Assembly (NCBI RefSeq): GCF_004349265.1
Contig: NZ_SMFL01000019.1
Span: 1 to 64,000, forward strand
Source: Dyadobacter psychrotolerans
GTDB lineage: Bacteria; Bacteroidota; Bacteroidia; Cytophagales; Spirosomataceae
Reading direction: 5' to 3'
Length of the DNA stretch: 64,000 nucleotides
Part shown: positions 45,887 through 55,218 of the stretch, in pieces
Position numbering within the stretch: the stretch's first letter is position 1
Layout of the letters: every line of letters starts with the position of its first letter
Notes under the pieces: generated by a model
What the model was told of the DNA's origin: nothing
Database searches by the model: none
Seen by the model: only the letters and a program-made list of their open reading frames with translations
Program-made: the position numbers and the translations under genes

Positions 45887-47218
45887 ATGCTCGCAGACTT
45901 AGAATATCACTACAAAAGCGCTTCTGCCTTTGACAAGGGGCAGGGTATCAACAAACTGGTCTTGGCGCATGAGACTGAAATTGAAGAAGTAAATAATATC
46001 CCGTGCTTTTTTTGGGGAAGTCTCACCGAACCTTACCTGACAGCGAAGTGCTGGTCGACAATTGCCAAAGTCGTCCGTTCCAGTTTTGGACCTGTGCCCG
46101 CCCATTTGAAAGATCCGATTGTTTCTGCGGGTGCCGGCCGGCTTCGATTTGAAGGATTTTCATCCTGCAATGGCGTATATGTCAGACTGGATATGATGCC
46201 CGACTCGGTTGATGGTGAATTTATTGCAAGTGGGACGACCAACGTTGATTTTAACGAACCAATACTGAATGCACTTAATTCGATTCAGAAAAATGAAAAG
46301 GTTGTTTTGTCGGTCGGACAAAGCGATGTGCGAATAGCCACAGAGAAGACCAGAATAACCGAAAAGAAGGTGGCCTTACCTGCAAGATGGATCAAAGGTT
46401 TAACCAGCGTACAGTTGTATCTGGCTGATATGACAAAGGTCTTTGAACTAACCAGACTCCAAGCAATTCAACTTTTTCAGAGCATTCCCAAGACAAATGC
46501 AAAAGGGGATTTTTACGTAGTAAACCGGACAGGCAAGTTTGTGTTCTCAATACTGCCGATTGTCGGGACGGTAAGAGTAGGTGGGATACACAGACTGAGA
46601 TTACTGGAAGGGGTACTACCATTGATCAATACTTTGGAAATATACCAGTCGGGCGATAAGCAAACTTGTGCGCTGGTTGCGAATTTTGGAAAAATGAGGT
46701 TGACAATGGCTTTCTCACCCGATTCCTACCGTGGCTTTTCAGGTGAGGGTAAAGCACTTGACAGCATGATCGTAGATCTTCCTACGGAATATATTCATGG
46801 TATTAACAGCTTGTTGAAAGCCAATGAAACTTTCGACCCGACTTTAATTTCCATTGAAAATGATATTGATTTCATTACTATGGACAGTTTAACGGCAAAT
46901 TTATCTTCCATGGGACTATTAGGTTTTGATCTACCTGATAATCAGCATTTTTACAGACGCTTACCATTTAAGACTCAGCGCATAGCGAGTTTGAACCCCA
47001 GGCTAAAAAATGCAAAAACGCTGATTGAAAATGGTGATATTGAGATCATTGAGCAAAGACTTGACTATATTGAAGCCAAGGTAAAAGGTTCAGGTGTTTT
47101 GCACAAAGTCATCATTGCCGATGACAACGCTAAATGTACTTGTGAGTGGTTCACAACATATCAGGCAACAAGAGGTGTCTGTAAGCACATTTTAGCCGTC
47201 AGGATAAACAGAGTGTGA
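45887..47218 (+). CDS. SWIM zinc-finger protein
   Basis: 443 aa. The C-terminus carries a SWIM motif CxCx12CxH (C417, C419, C432, H434 in KCTCEWFTTYQATRGVCKH). The preceding ~410 residues have no recognised enzymatic domain. SWIM domains bind zinc and often nucleic acids or proteins. The gene follows the WGR gene by 13 bp and is certainly co-transcribed with it, so the pair probably acts as one complex. It is convergent with the ABC/M1 gene; an inverted repeat GTGACAG/CTGTCAC near 47272-47299 lies between them. Confidence 0.85.
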   Translation: MLADLEYHYKSASAFDKGQGINKLVLAHETEIEEVNNIPCFFWGSLTEPYLTAKCWSTIAKVVRSSFGPVPAHLKDPIVSAGAGRLRFEGFSSCNGVYVRLDMMPDSVDGEFIASGTTNVDFNEPILNALNSIQKNEKVVLSVGQSDVRIATEKTRITEKKVALPARWIKGLTSVQLYLADMTKVFELTRLQAIQLFQSIPKTNAKGDFYVVNRTGKFVFSILPIVGTVRVGGIHRLRLLEGVLPLINTLEIYQSGDKQTCALVANFGKMRLTMAFSPDSYRGFSGEGKALDSMIVDLPTEYIHGINSLLKANETFDPTLISIENDIDFITMDSLTANLSSMGLLGFDLPDNQHFYRRLPFKTQRIASLNPRLKNAKTLIENGDIEIIEQRLDYIEAKVKGSGVLHKVIIADDNAKCTCEWFTTYQATRGVCKHILAVRINRV

Positions 47219-47378
47219 AAACTTTGTTTTTTTCATTAATAATCAAACCGAAATAACTAAGGGTACACAAGGTGACAGTAACAAATTGCTTCTGTCACTA
47301 GCTACTACAGATTTCAAATTCGTAAAGTCTGTCCTTGAACAATACATTTGATGTCCGTATTCTTCTATTAGAAGAGTA

Positions 47379-50300
47379 TTAGAAAGATGCCATGTTATTC
47401 TTCTGATCGCCGTCTAAGAAGTAACCATAGGGATCTATTGCCACAACCTTTGGCTGTCTGTCAATCACAATTTCAATCACCGTTTGCGGTTTTATGAAAT
47501 GGTGCCTTCGAAAGTAAATGGGCTCGGTACTCTCCTTCCAGAATCGTTCCTCCGCCCCGAAGATTCCAATATCCATCAAATCGTCAGTTTGCATTTTTTT
47601 TGGTTTAAAGTCAGCTTCATCAATTTTATGGACAGTAACCAGCAGTTTTAACCTGAATCGCCCATCGCCAATAGTCTTCAATGAAAGCACTTTAATGCTA
47701 TTGTCATATACGATTACCTTCCTCAAACGGTTTTCGACCGCAGTTTTTTCAAATGGCGTAGCCTGTTGGCTCAAAGCATTGACCAAGTCGTTAGATGATG
47801 GTTTGATGTTAGGAAAACTGTGACTAAATATCAGATTTTTAAGTGCAGCGTTCACACGATCTTCACCCAGCAACTCTCTGATCGCATACATTTCTAACCC
47901 ACCTTTTTGATAATGAACAAATGGCTGCTCCCAGGTTTGGCTTAACGGAAGTTCTTTCTGAGCAGACCTATTTCTCAAAGTAAAATAAAGCTCGTTATCG
48001 GTCCGAAGGTATTGTCGCAGCCTCATTTTTCCCATACGCTTTTCAGCTACCATTGCCTCGGTGTATTTGGCAAGAGATTCGGTCAACAGCGCATTCCCGA
48101 AACCATTCTGCGGACGAATTTTGTAAGCCCACCATTGATGCGCGGTTTCATGGGCGGTGGTTGTATAAATAAAATTCAGACGGGAAGTGTCGCTCGCGTC
48201 GACCAAAAAATTATACTTTTCACTACTAAAAATGACCCCGGGATATGCCGTAGCCGCCCCTGGATAAGCCGGGATTTCTGCCAGTGTGATCTGTTTGAGC
48301 GGATATGGGCTGAACTGCGCATTTCCATAGCTGATGGCATCCTTCATTGCCTGCATCATGGCGGGCAAATTATGTGTCTGTCCTGGCTGATAAAAGATCT
48401 GAAAGGTAATACCATTCTCGGATTTTTTATGGACATCATACCGCATACTGCTTATAGCCAACATAAATGCAATGGGCTTTACAGTTTTGTATAAAAAGTA
48501 GCTACGCCCGCCTATTTTCCAAGATTTTTCCAAGTTTCCAACTGATACTACCTGTTGGCCGGCAAGGGTGGAAATGGTGTTTTCGAAATCGACTAGATGA
48601 TAACGCTGGTGGGTCTGTGTAGGTTTAGTCTGTATTTCCATTCCATTTTTTTGCCTTATCCGGGGGTCATCCAGCTCAAATCTGTTATTGTATCCTAAAA
48701 ACGGCAGAAACTTTTCAAGCTCAATGTAGCTGCCATTGCTTACAACCGAATTTTCGCTTTCGAAGGGCTTAAAACTGGATCGGTCCACTCGTATTGAAAA
48801 GTTCAGCAACATTACTGCACCGGGCAGTAACGGTTTTTTAAGGTCGTAAAAATATTGCTTTAAATCTTGGTCTGACCGTTTCAGAGCCGCCCCCGCCATC
48901 GTCAAAACAACCAAAGTCACCGACGGATCTACACCAATCCAAAGTTTGGAGATAGCATATGTAGATTTGTTCATTAAGTGATATGTACCTGAAACTTCAT
49001 ACCGCTGTTCATCAGGATAAATGTCCGTTTTTATTTTGATTTTAGTGATGACAGGCTGTGTGAGGGCCGCAATGGGCATATAAGTTTTTTCGTATCGTTT
49101 TTGCCATTGAATATCCTTTTTGCTTCCCCTACCAAGAGCAACTCCATCACTTTTTTCAATTATATAAAAGCCGGTACAAATCATCAGCATCAACGTTGAT
49201 ACTATCATTATTTTCGATGCGGCATCCCAATTGCGCATGCCAGCCTTCATCCGTTTCCACCAAGTATCGACCCTTCCGTTTTGCCACCAGCGACTAGCGA
49301 GCATACCCAAGGTAATGGCGAAAAATGTCCAGAACAGCATGTATCCGTTAAATGATTCCGCATGGTGCCCAAAGCCATTGATTGCCGAATAAATGACCTG
49401 TGGTGCTGAGCCGAACCGTAGTAAGTATTGCTCAATTCCAAGCATTTTTCCAAAAACATATATTCCCAAAACAAGAAGGCTCAACAGCATGCCCAGGTAT
49501 TTATTTGGAATGATGGTTTGAATAAAAATGATCAGAACCGTAAAAAGCAATAGCTGGAACCCACTGTAATAAAATAGTGAAAAGTATGGTAAAAGCGAAA
49601 TATTTGTTTGCCCTGTCAAAAACTGGAATCCAATTCCGGTTATGATATTACAACTGATCAATATGCTGATCAACACTGCAAGAGATCCGAATTTTGCCAA
49701 AAACAAAACAGCATCCGAAACAGGTGTTGAAAAAACAAGTGACTGAATTCTGCTAACCTGCTCTTTATGAATCAGCTCGGATGCGTAAAAAACCAGTAGC
49801 AACAATGCCATTCGCGCGGACAATATCTGTTCTATTACCAATGCGGTAGTGCCATAAAAGCGAATGTCGTATGGACCATGGAGAACATTTTCATCTAATT
49901 CCACGCCGTAAACAAATATCCAAAGTGCAAGCAGAACCACAAAAAGCTGCTGTCTGAAAAGCGAGGTAAGTTCCACAAGTAGCTGTGAGCGAAGCGCAGA
50001 AATGTAGTAAACGAAGCCCAACTTTTGCAGAGCAACAGGCCTGTATACTACTTTAATTATTTTCCCTCTGAAAGCTTTGGATTTATCAACCGGTCTTGCA
50101 GAAGCCGAACTAAACCTGAAATGCTTATAGCTCAATGTAACTGCAAGAACAGCCATACAAGTCCAGAGCAACCGGTTTGAAAGAAATGTACCGGTTACGG
50201 CATAAATATGATGATTCCGGCGCCATACGGACCAGCTTTTCAATTCACTAAAGAAGGTAGTCAATCCAAATGGGTCAGCCAATACAGACCACAAACCAGG

Positions 50301-50909
50301 ACCTCCTGTCTTCAAGGCCGATGTGGCCATTAATGGAGAGTTCCCAAAAATGGAAGCGGTAAAATAAAGTATGAAAAGCAGCACGCCCGATGCATAGACA
50401 GCTCTCGCGTTTTGGGACCACATGGCCGCTGCAAAGACGAAACTTGCGCAAAACAGCGCATTGGGCAACCCAAATAATAGTAGTGGTTGTAAATAATATA
50501 GTAATTGAAAACTTCCCTTTTGGCTCGCCGGCAGCCATACCGTCCCGACCAAGATGCCTGCTGCGGCAATGCAGATGATCAGCGAAACCGACAACAGCAA
50601 TCCGAAGAGCTTAATGCCAAAGTAAACACGCTTGCTGATTGCCGTCGAAAAAATCAATACATCGGTCTGGTAGGACTTATCTCTGAGCACGACATTCGCA
50701 CAGAACAATGCGCTGACGAATATCATGAAAATAGACAGCAGGCAAATAATGAAATTGATTACATAGGGTCCGTTCTTTAAAATTTCCGGTCCACCAAAAC
50801 TTCCGTGCGGCATTAAAGCGCCAAGAAAAAAAAACAGCGCGGCCGTAACCTGAAAAACGATTTGTTTGAAATGATACCTCATTTCAAAACCCATTAGAGA
50901 AGCCATCAT
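47379..50909 (-). CDS. ABC-2 permease fused to M1-family aminopeptidase
   Basis: 1176 aa. Residues ~1-600 hold two sets of six membrane helices of ABC-2 permease type. From ~600 an M1 peptidase module follows: zinc motif HETAHQWW (HExxH) with the third ligand in LLTESLAKYTE about 19 residues on. A substrate-binding GAMEN-like exopeptidase motif is not obvious. The fusion is a known Bacteroidota architecture. It overlaps its ABC ATPase gene by 4 bp (ATGA), giving a two-gene transporter operon. It may move or process peptides; whether the peptidase is active is unproven. Confidence 0.88.
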   Translation of the reverse strand: MMASLMGFEMRYHFKQIVFQVTAALFFFLGALMPHGSFGGPEILKNGPYVINFIICLLSIFMIFVSALFCANVVLRDKSYQTDVLIFSTAISKRVYFGIKLFGLLLSVSLIICIAAAGILVGTVWLPASQKGSFQLLYYLQPLLLFGLPNALFCASFVFAAAMWSQNARAVYASGVLLFILYFTASIFGNSPLMATSALKTGGPGLWSVLADPFGLTTFFSELKSWSVWRRNHHIYAVTGTFLSNRLLWTCMAVLAVTLSYKHFRFSSASARPVDKSKAFRGKIIKVVYRPVALQKLGFVYYISALRSQLLVELTSLFRQQLFVVLLALWIFVYGVELDENVLHGPYDIRFYGTTALVIEQILSARMALLLLVFYASELIHKEQVSRIQSLVFSTPVSDAVLFLAKFGSLAVLISILISCNIITGIGFQFLTGQTNISLLPYFSLFYYSGFQLLLFTVLIIFIQTIIPNKYLGMLLSLLVLGIYVFGKMLGIEQYLLRFGSAPQVIYSAINGFGHHAESFNGYMLFWTFFAITLGMLASRWWQNGRVDTWWKRMKAGMRNWDAASKIMIVSTLMLMICTGFYIIEKSDGVALGRGSKKDIQWQKRYEKTYMPIAALTQPVITKIKIKTDIYPDEQRYEVSGTYHLMNKSTYAISKLWIGVDPSVTLVVLTMAGAALKRSDQDLKQYFYDLKKPLLPGAVMLLNFSIRVDRSSFKPFESENSVVSNGSYIELEKFLPFLGYNNRFELDDPRIRQKNGMEIQTKPTQTHQRYHLVDFENTISTLAGQQVVSVGNLEKSWKIGGRSYFLYKTVKPIAFMLAISSMRYDVHKKSENGITFQIFYQPGQTHNLPAMMQAMKDAISYGNAQFSPYPLKQITLAEIPAYPGAATAYPGVIFSSEKYNFLVDASDTSRLNFIYTTTAHETAHQWWAYKIRPQNGFGNALLTESLAKYTEAMVAEKRMGKMRLRQYLRTDNELYFTLRNRSAQKELPLSQTWEQPFVHYQKGGLEMYAIRELLGEDRVNAALKNLIFSHSFPNIKPSSNDLVNALSQQATPFEKTAVENRLRKVIVYDNSIKVLSLKTIGDGRFRLKLLVTVHKIDEADFKPKKMQTDDLMDIGIFGAEERFWKESTEPIYFRRHHFIKPQTVIEIVIDRQPKVVAIDPYGYFLDGDQKNNMASF

Positions 50910-51805
50910 ATTGCCTGCCGATTTCCCGGCCGCTGATTGCCGAATATCGTGGAGAAATAAACGTCTTCCAGGCCAGGTTCGACGAGCCGAAATCCACTAT
51001 CGGGCTGCACGTCTGAAAGGATATGTACCTGCGTGCTACCACCAATGAACCGCGTTGAGATCACATGGTTGTTACTTTTCAAAACAGCCAATGCGTCTTT
51101 GCTGACTGTTTTCTGCCATACCCGGCCGCGTAGTTTTTCGGTTAAGGCGCTGGGTTTGCCTTTCAGGACAAGCTGTCCTCCGATGAGCACCGCCATTTCA
51201 GGACATAGATCATGCACGTCCTCGACAATGTGGGTGGACAATAAAACCACCACCTGCTCCCCTATTTCGCTTAGCAAATCGTGAAACCGGTTGCGTTCCA
51301 GCGGATCAAGTCCAGCTGTGGGTTCATCAGCAATGATCAGTTGCGGGTTGCCCAGCAATGCCTGCGCAATGCCAAACCGCTGCCGCATTCCGCCGGAGAA
51401 AGTGCTGACTGCCTGTTTTCGGTTTTCATACAGATTCGTTTGCTGCAAAAGTGCAGCGACCTGTTGCTTGCGGTCGGCTCTATTTGTGATACCCTTCAAA
51501 ACAGCCAGATGTTCCAACAATTCTGCCGCCGAAATTCTGGGATAAACGCCGAAATCCTGCGGCAGATACCCAAGCCGGCTTCTTAGAAAATGCGGATTGG
51601 TCCCAATATCAGTTTCATCAAAAAACACATTTCCGCTATCCGGCTGAAGTAACGTGGCCAGTATTTTCATCAGGGAAGATTTGCCCGCGCCATTTGGCCC
51701 GAGTAAGCCGAACATCCCATTGCCGATTTGCAGGGAAACGTTGTCCAGCGCCTTGACACCATTGGGATAAGTTTTGAGAAGGTGGTCGATTTTAAGTCGT
51801 TGCAT
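50906..51805 (-). CDS. ABC transporter ATP-binding protein
   Basis: 299 aa from ATG at 51805 (MQRLKIDHLLKTYPNG; an upstream ATG at 51856 would add 17 unlikely residues). Walker A GPNGAGKSS, Q-loop LPQDFGVYP, signature FSGGMRQR, Walker B LIIADEPTAGLDP and H-switch LSTHIVEDV are all intact. It powers the permease/M1 fusion encoded downstream with a 4-bp overlap. It is divergent from a LytS/LytTR pair, which could control it. Confidence 0.93.
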   Translation of the reverse strand: MQRLKIDHLLKTYPNGVKALDNVSLQIGNGMFGLLGPNGAGKSSLMKILATLLQPDSGNVFFDETDIGTNPHFLRSRLGYLPQDFGVYPRISAAELLEHLAVLKGITNRADRKQQVAALLQQTNLYENRKQAVSTFSGGMRQRFGIAQALLGNPQLIIADEPTAGLDPLERNRFHDLLSEIGEQVVVLLSTHIVEDVHDLCPEMAVLIGGQLVLKGKPSALTEKLRGRVWQKTVSKDALAVLKSNNHVISTRFIGGSTQVHILSDVQPDSGFRLVEPGLEDVYFSTIFGNQRPGNRQAI

Positions 51806-51997
51806 TCGATTACAATTTGGATAAGAGCCCAAAACTGTGCAATACCTGGCTGGCAAAGAAAAATAGATGATATGGGCCGGGCTTTTAAGGATAAACCTTT
51901 TGTGTACCTTGATGAAAGCTTATTTTAAACCAATGTCACGAAAAAAGGTGCTTTCATCATTCTTTTTTGGCAAGCAGCAGAATCTACGGTTTCTTTG

Positions 51998-53518
51998 ATG
52001 TCTATGAGTAAGTGGATTCAAAAAGACAGGTTTTATCCGGGCAGGCTGGACTTTTGGCTTTATCTCGGCCTATTATTCTGGATCGCCATTATTGAGGCAC
52101 TTAATGCCGCCGGCAGCTGGGAAACATACTTTTCTGCTGCAAGCGCGCTTTGCATTTCGCAGTTCCCTGTCCTTGCGTTTGCATGGAAAAAAGAGAGTTG
52201 GAAGAAATCGCTTGCTCCACGTAAGTACCGAAGCTACCACATTGCATGCTATGGAATTTACCTTCCGTTGCTAGCACTGGGCAGCAGCCTTATACTCGAT
52301 CAGAAGACCAACACATGGGAGATTGTGCTGCAGGGTGCTATTTGCTCTCTGGGTCTGGAGGTTATCCTGATAGCCAATACGTATTGGAATAAGCAGGTTG
52401 TTAATGCGAAATGGGTGCAGCGGATGAGCCTGGAAAAGGCAATTCTTATCTCACTGATATTCTTAGCGATTACCCTGTCGTCCATGGCAGTGTCAAGTCT
52501 GAATAATCCGCTTTATGATACAAAGGATCAATTGTTGATCGGGTTTGAATTCAACCTTTCGAAGATATTTTCCAGATTTGATACTTTTCTGATTTACGCG
52601 CTTCAATTGCTTTTAATGTATCTATGTGGCTATTTTTTCTTTCTGATCAACAGCAGAATTCTGGTTTCCAAAGTGCTGAAAGAAAAAGGTACCGTCTTTT
52701 ACGTTCTTAGTGCCTTAGCCGTGGTAGGGGCCTTCTATCCGGTCATGGGGCAACTGCTATCTCTTTTACCCTTCAGCAAACAATTGGGCGGCACTTTCTC
52801 GCAAAATCCGTTTGTCTGGGAAAATGCATTCGGCGCAATCATTATTTTACTGGTTAGTTTACCTGTCCTTCTGGCCGTGCAATGGTCAAAACAGAATACA
52901 CGCATTGTTTTATTAGAAAAAGAAAAATCACAGGCCGAATTGAACTTGTTAAAACAGCAACTGAATCCCCATTTTTTCTTTAATACCCTTAACAACTTGT
53001 ATGCATTAAGTCTACAAAAATCTAGCGAAACGCCAGAAGTAATACTTCAATTAGCGGACCTGATGCGTTATGTAATCTATAAAGCATCAGAGCCCTCAGT
53101 TCGGATCATGGAAGAAGTGAAGTATTTGCGAGATTATCTGCAACTACAATCGATCCGGCTGAAAGAAAAATTTGACCTGCGTTTTGATGTGGATCTGCCA
53201 GATGAAAACTTCAAAATCGCCCCGCTGCTTCTTGTCGTATTGATTGAAAACGCATTTAAGCATGGCATTGAACCTGCTAGTGGCGATGCATTTTTGCATA
53301 TCACCTTGAAAACGGACCAAAGAAAACTATACTTCACCTGTCAGAACTCTTTTGAACTGGTATCGGAAAATCCCTTAGGGATTGGTTTAAATAATCTGAG
53401 AAAACGGATACATTTATTATACCCTGGCAATCACAATCTTAAAATTGAAAAGGATAACACTAAATTTAAGGTGGAACTGGAATTAGAAAATTATGAATAT
53501 GCGGTGCCTGATCATTGA
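51998..53518 (+). CDS. LytS-type sensor histidine kinase
   Basis: 506 aa from ATG at 51998 (ATG at 52004 also possible). The N-terminal ~300 residues contain about seven membrane helices. The kinase block is LLKQQLNPHFFFNTLNNLYALSL (phospho-His in NPHF) followed by a HATPase with LIENAFKHGI and GIGLNNLRKRIHLLYPG. It overlaps the LytTR regulator gene by 26 bp, so they are translated together. The ABC ATPase/peptidase operon starts 190 bp away on the other strand. Confidence 0.9.
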   Translation: MSMSKWIQKDRFYPGRLDFWLYLGLLFWIAIIEALNAAGSWETYFSAASALCISQFPVLAFAWKKESWKKSLAPRKYRSYHIACYGIYLPLLALGSSLILDQKTNTWEIVLQGAICSLGLEVILIANTYWNKQVVNAKWVQRMSLEKAILISLIFLAITLSSMAVSSLNNPLYDTKDQLLIGFEFNLSKIFSRFDTFLIYALQLLLMYLCGYFFFLINSRILVSKVLKEKGTVFYVLSALAVVGAFYPVMGQLLSLLPFSKQLGGTFSQNPFVWENAFGAIIILLVSLPVLLAVQWSKQNTRIVLLEKEKSQAELNLLKQQLNPHFFFNTLNNLYALSLQKSSETPEVILQLADLMRYVIYKASEPSVRIMEEVKYLRDYLQLQSIRLKEKFDLRFDVDLPDENFKIAPLLLVVLIENAFKHGIEPASGDAFLHITLKTDQRKLYFTCQNSFELVSENPLGIGLNNLRKRIHLLYPGNHNLKIEKDNTKFKVELELENYEYAVPDH

Positions 53519-54224
53519 TGATGAACCACTTGCGCATGAAGTGATCCTTGCTTACATGGCAGATATTCCGTTTCTCGAAAACGCCGGGCAATGTTACCGG
53601 GCCACCGAAGCATTGGTTTTTTTAAGTAATCAGACAGTGGATTTGATTTTCCTCGATATACGCATGCCTAAACTTACCGGACTTGACTTTATCCGGACAT
53701 TACAGCAACGTCCGCTAATTATTGTGACTTCCGCCCATGAGGAGCACGCACTGGAAAGCTTCGAGCTGGAAGTATGTGATTACCTGCTAAAACCGTTTCG
53801 TTTTGACCGCTTCCTGAAAGCCGTAAACAGGGCCAGCACACAGTTTAATCTTCGCATGCAGATCACGAGCTCCAGACCAAAAGATTATTTGAAAGCACCT
53901 ACCCAGCCCAATTTCATCTCCGTTAAGACTGAGAAAAGACTGGTGAAAGTACTGCTTGATGAAATCTACTATTTCGAAGGTTTAGGTAATTACGTGAAGG
54001 TCTGGGGTGAGCAAAACTTTCTACTCACAGCACGTACTATGATCAGCTTTGAAGAAAATTTGCATTCTGAATCTTTCGTTCGAATACACAAATCGTTTAT
54101 TCTAAATAAAAAGTTCATCCATTATATTGAAGGAAATGTTGTGTTCCTAAAAAATGGAAGCAAGTTACCGATAGGCAAAAATTACAGACAACTGCTCTCT
54201 AACGGCTCATTATTAAATCCGTGA
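53493..54224 (+). CDS. LytTR-family response regulator
   Basis: 243 aa. Receiver (MRCLIIDDEPLAHEVIL, phospho-acceptor D55 in IFLDIRMP, VTSAHEEHALESFELEVCDYLLKPF) and LytTR DNA-binding domain (VLLDEIYYFEGLGNYVKVW, SFVRIHKSFILNKKFIHYIEGN). It overlaps the kinase gene by 26 bp. It is a candidate regulator of the divergent ABC/M1 operon. Confidence 0.93.
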   Translation: MNMRCLIIDDEPLAHEVILAYMADIPFLENAGQCYRATEALVFLSNQTVDLIFLDIRMPKLTGLDFIRTLQQRPLIIVTSAHEEHALESFELEVCDYLLKPFRFDRFLKAVNRASTQFNLRMQITSSRPKDYLKAPTQPNFISVKTEKRLVKVLLDEIYYFEGLGNYVKVWGEQNFLLTARTMISFEENLHSESFVRIHKSFILNKKFIHYIEGNVVFLKNGSKLPIGKNYRQLLSNGSLLNP

Positions 54225-54337
54225 ACTGACCCTACCCGGTTACATGTAAATGATTACAACTTAACACACTTTTATCCAGGTCTGTTGTGAGATGGCTCCC
54301 AAAAAACGGCACACTTTTTTACACAACCTAATGCAAA

Positions 54338-54523
54338 ATGGATAACCGAAAAAAAGGAAAGACTTGGAGAAGCTATGAGTCTGATTTCAAGCAGGAACTG
54401 GTTAGTATGTTGATTTCTGGAAAGAGTGCCAGCGAACTTTCTGAAACATTTGGAATTGCCCAGAAACGGTACGCCGTCGCGGCTTCTTTACCGTTGGAAA
54501 AGAATGGCAACTATTCATCATGA
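54338..54523 (+). pseudogene. IS3-family transposase orfA fragment with 16-bp insertion
   Basis: Residues SYESDFKQELVSMLISGKSA and ELSETFGIAQ are the HTH of IS3-type OrfA. The frame then goes astray over 54467-54482. Removing those 16 bases gives GIAQKLLYRWKRMA, the expected family sequence (GIAQxLLYRWK). The gene is also cut at about 54505-54515, where broken hipA sequence begins on the other strand; orfB is absent. It is dead on two counts. Confidence 0.8.
54467..54482 (+). repeat. 16-bp GC-rich insertion in IS3 orfA
   Basis: CGGTACGCCGTCGCGG, matching CGGnnCGCCGnCGCGG. Flanks are CAGAAA and CTTCTT, with no target duplication. Removal restores the conserved LLYRWK motif in frame. Confidence 0.8.
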
Positions 54524-54865
54524 ACGCCCAACAGAAATTCAATGTCGTACAATGTCTTCGAGTATTGCCTTCTTCTTTGGCCTTAATATAGGCTCTTCTT
54601 TTCATCAGCGTACGTCCCCAAGTATCTGGCATTAATCTAGAAATACACCGAAATTTTCTTTCTGATTTGGATGTTGAGCACCGCTAAACCAGGCAATGTC
54701 CGGGTCCAAAAGTAGTTGCTCATTGGATTTGATCCAATCAGGGTCGTATGTAAAACTAAAAGATTTTCTTCCTTTCACCTGCTGGGCAGCCAGTATACCG
54801 ATACATTTTGGACCAGACATTCCTATCCAGTCGGCATAAACCCAAATGTCTGTATTATCTGCCAT
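54514..54865 (-). pseudogene. hipA: hipA toxin gene, truncated and frameshifted
   Basis: The intact part (54632-54865) encodes the HipA N-terminal subdomain (IWVYADWIGMSGPKCIGILAA, YDPDWI, ENFGVFLD). A one-base loss near 54632 shifts the frame; the next frame reads MPDTWGRTLMKRRAYIKAKEEG, and after a further shift LYDIEFLLGVHDE, all family sequence. Homology stops at about 54514 at the IS3 fragment. The kinase catalytic domain is gone, so no toxin is made. It lies directly downstream of hipB. Confidence 0.85.
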
Positions 54866-54869
54866 ATTA

Positions 54870-55166
54870 TTATGATTTGCCGATCAATTCCAAATCTTGC
54901 AATTTTCTTCCAAAAGTATCGTCAGCGGCCAGTTTCAAAAAATCATCCTGTAATCCAAGAACCCTCAGCACATTGAAATACGCGCCCAATGATACACTTG
55001 GGTTGCCCTTTTCGATATGATATAATGTAGTCCTGTCAATACCAGCTCTTTCAGCTACCTGTATCGTCGTAAGTTTGCGTCTCTTCCGTGCCAGCTTAAT
55101 ATTCTCCCCCAACTGTCCAAAGATTTTTGCAAATCTGGGAAGTAGGATCTGTTTTCTATTGTTCAT
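54870..55166 (-). CDS. hipB: HipB-type antitoxin / XRE regulator
   Basis: 98 aa from ATG at 55166 (MNNRKQILLPRF; an upstream ATG would add seven residues). HTH: LGENIKLARKRRKLTTIQVAERAGIDRTTLYHIEKG, then VSLGAYFNVLRVLGL, and a C-terminal tail (DDTFGRKLQDLELIGKS) typical of HipB. It ends 4 bp before the hipA pseudogene. Its promoter has a perfect dyad repeat, so it probably still autoregulates although its toxin partner is dead. Confidence 0.88.
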   Translation of the reverse strand: MNNRKQILLPRFAKIFGQLGENIKLARKRRKLTTIQVAERAGIDRTTLYHIEKGNPSVSLGAYFNVLRVLGLQDDFLKLAADDTFGRKLQDLELIGKS

Positions 55167-55167
55167 G

Positions 55168-55218
55168 ATGTTGTTTATAATCAACAATAATAATTAAAAT
55201 GTTGATTATAAACAACAT
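55168..55218. promoter_or_regulatory. hipB operator: perfect 19-bp inverted repeat
   Basis: TGTTGTTTATAATCAACA (55169-55186) and its exact complement TGTTGATTATAAACAACA (55200-55217), plus one more outer pair. The left arm touches the start codon region, so HipB binding would block its own initiation. Spacer 13 bases. Confidence 0.8.

Noticed and set aside
48012..48494. 160-aa plus-strand frame
   Set aside because: Antisense of the M1-peptidase part of the ABC fusion gene.
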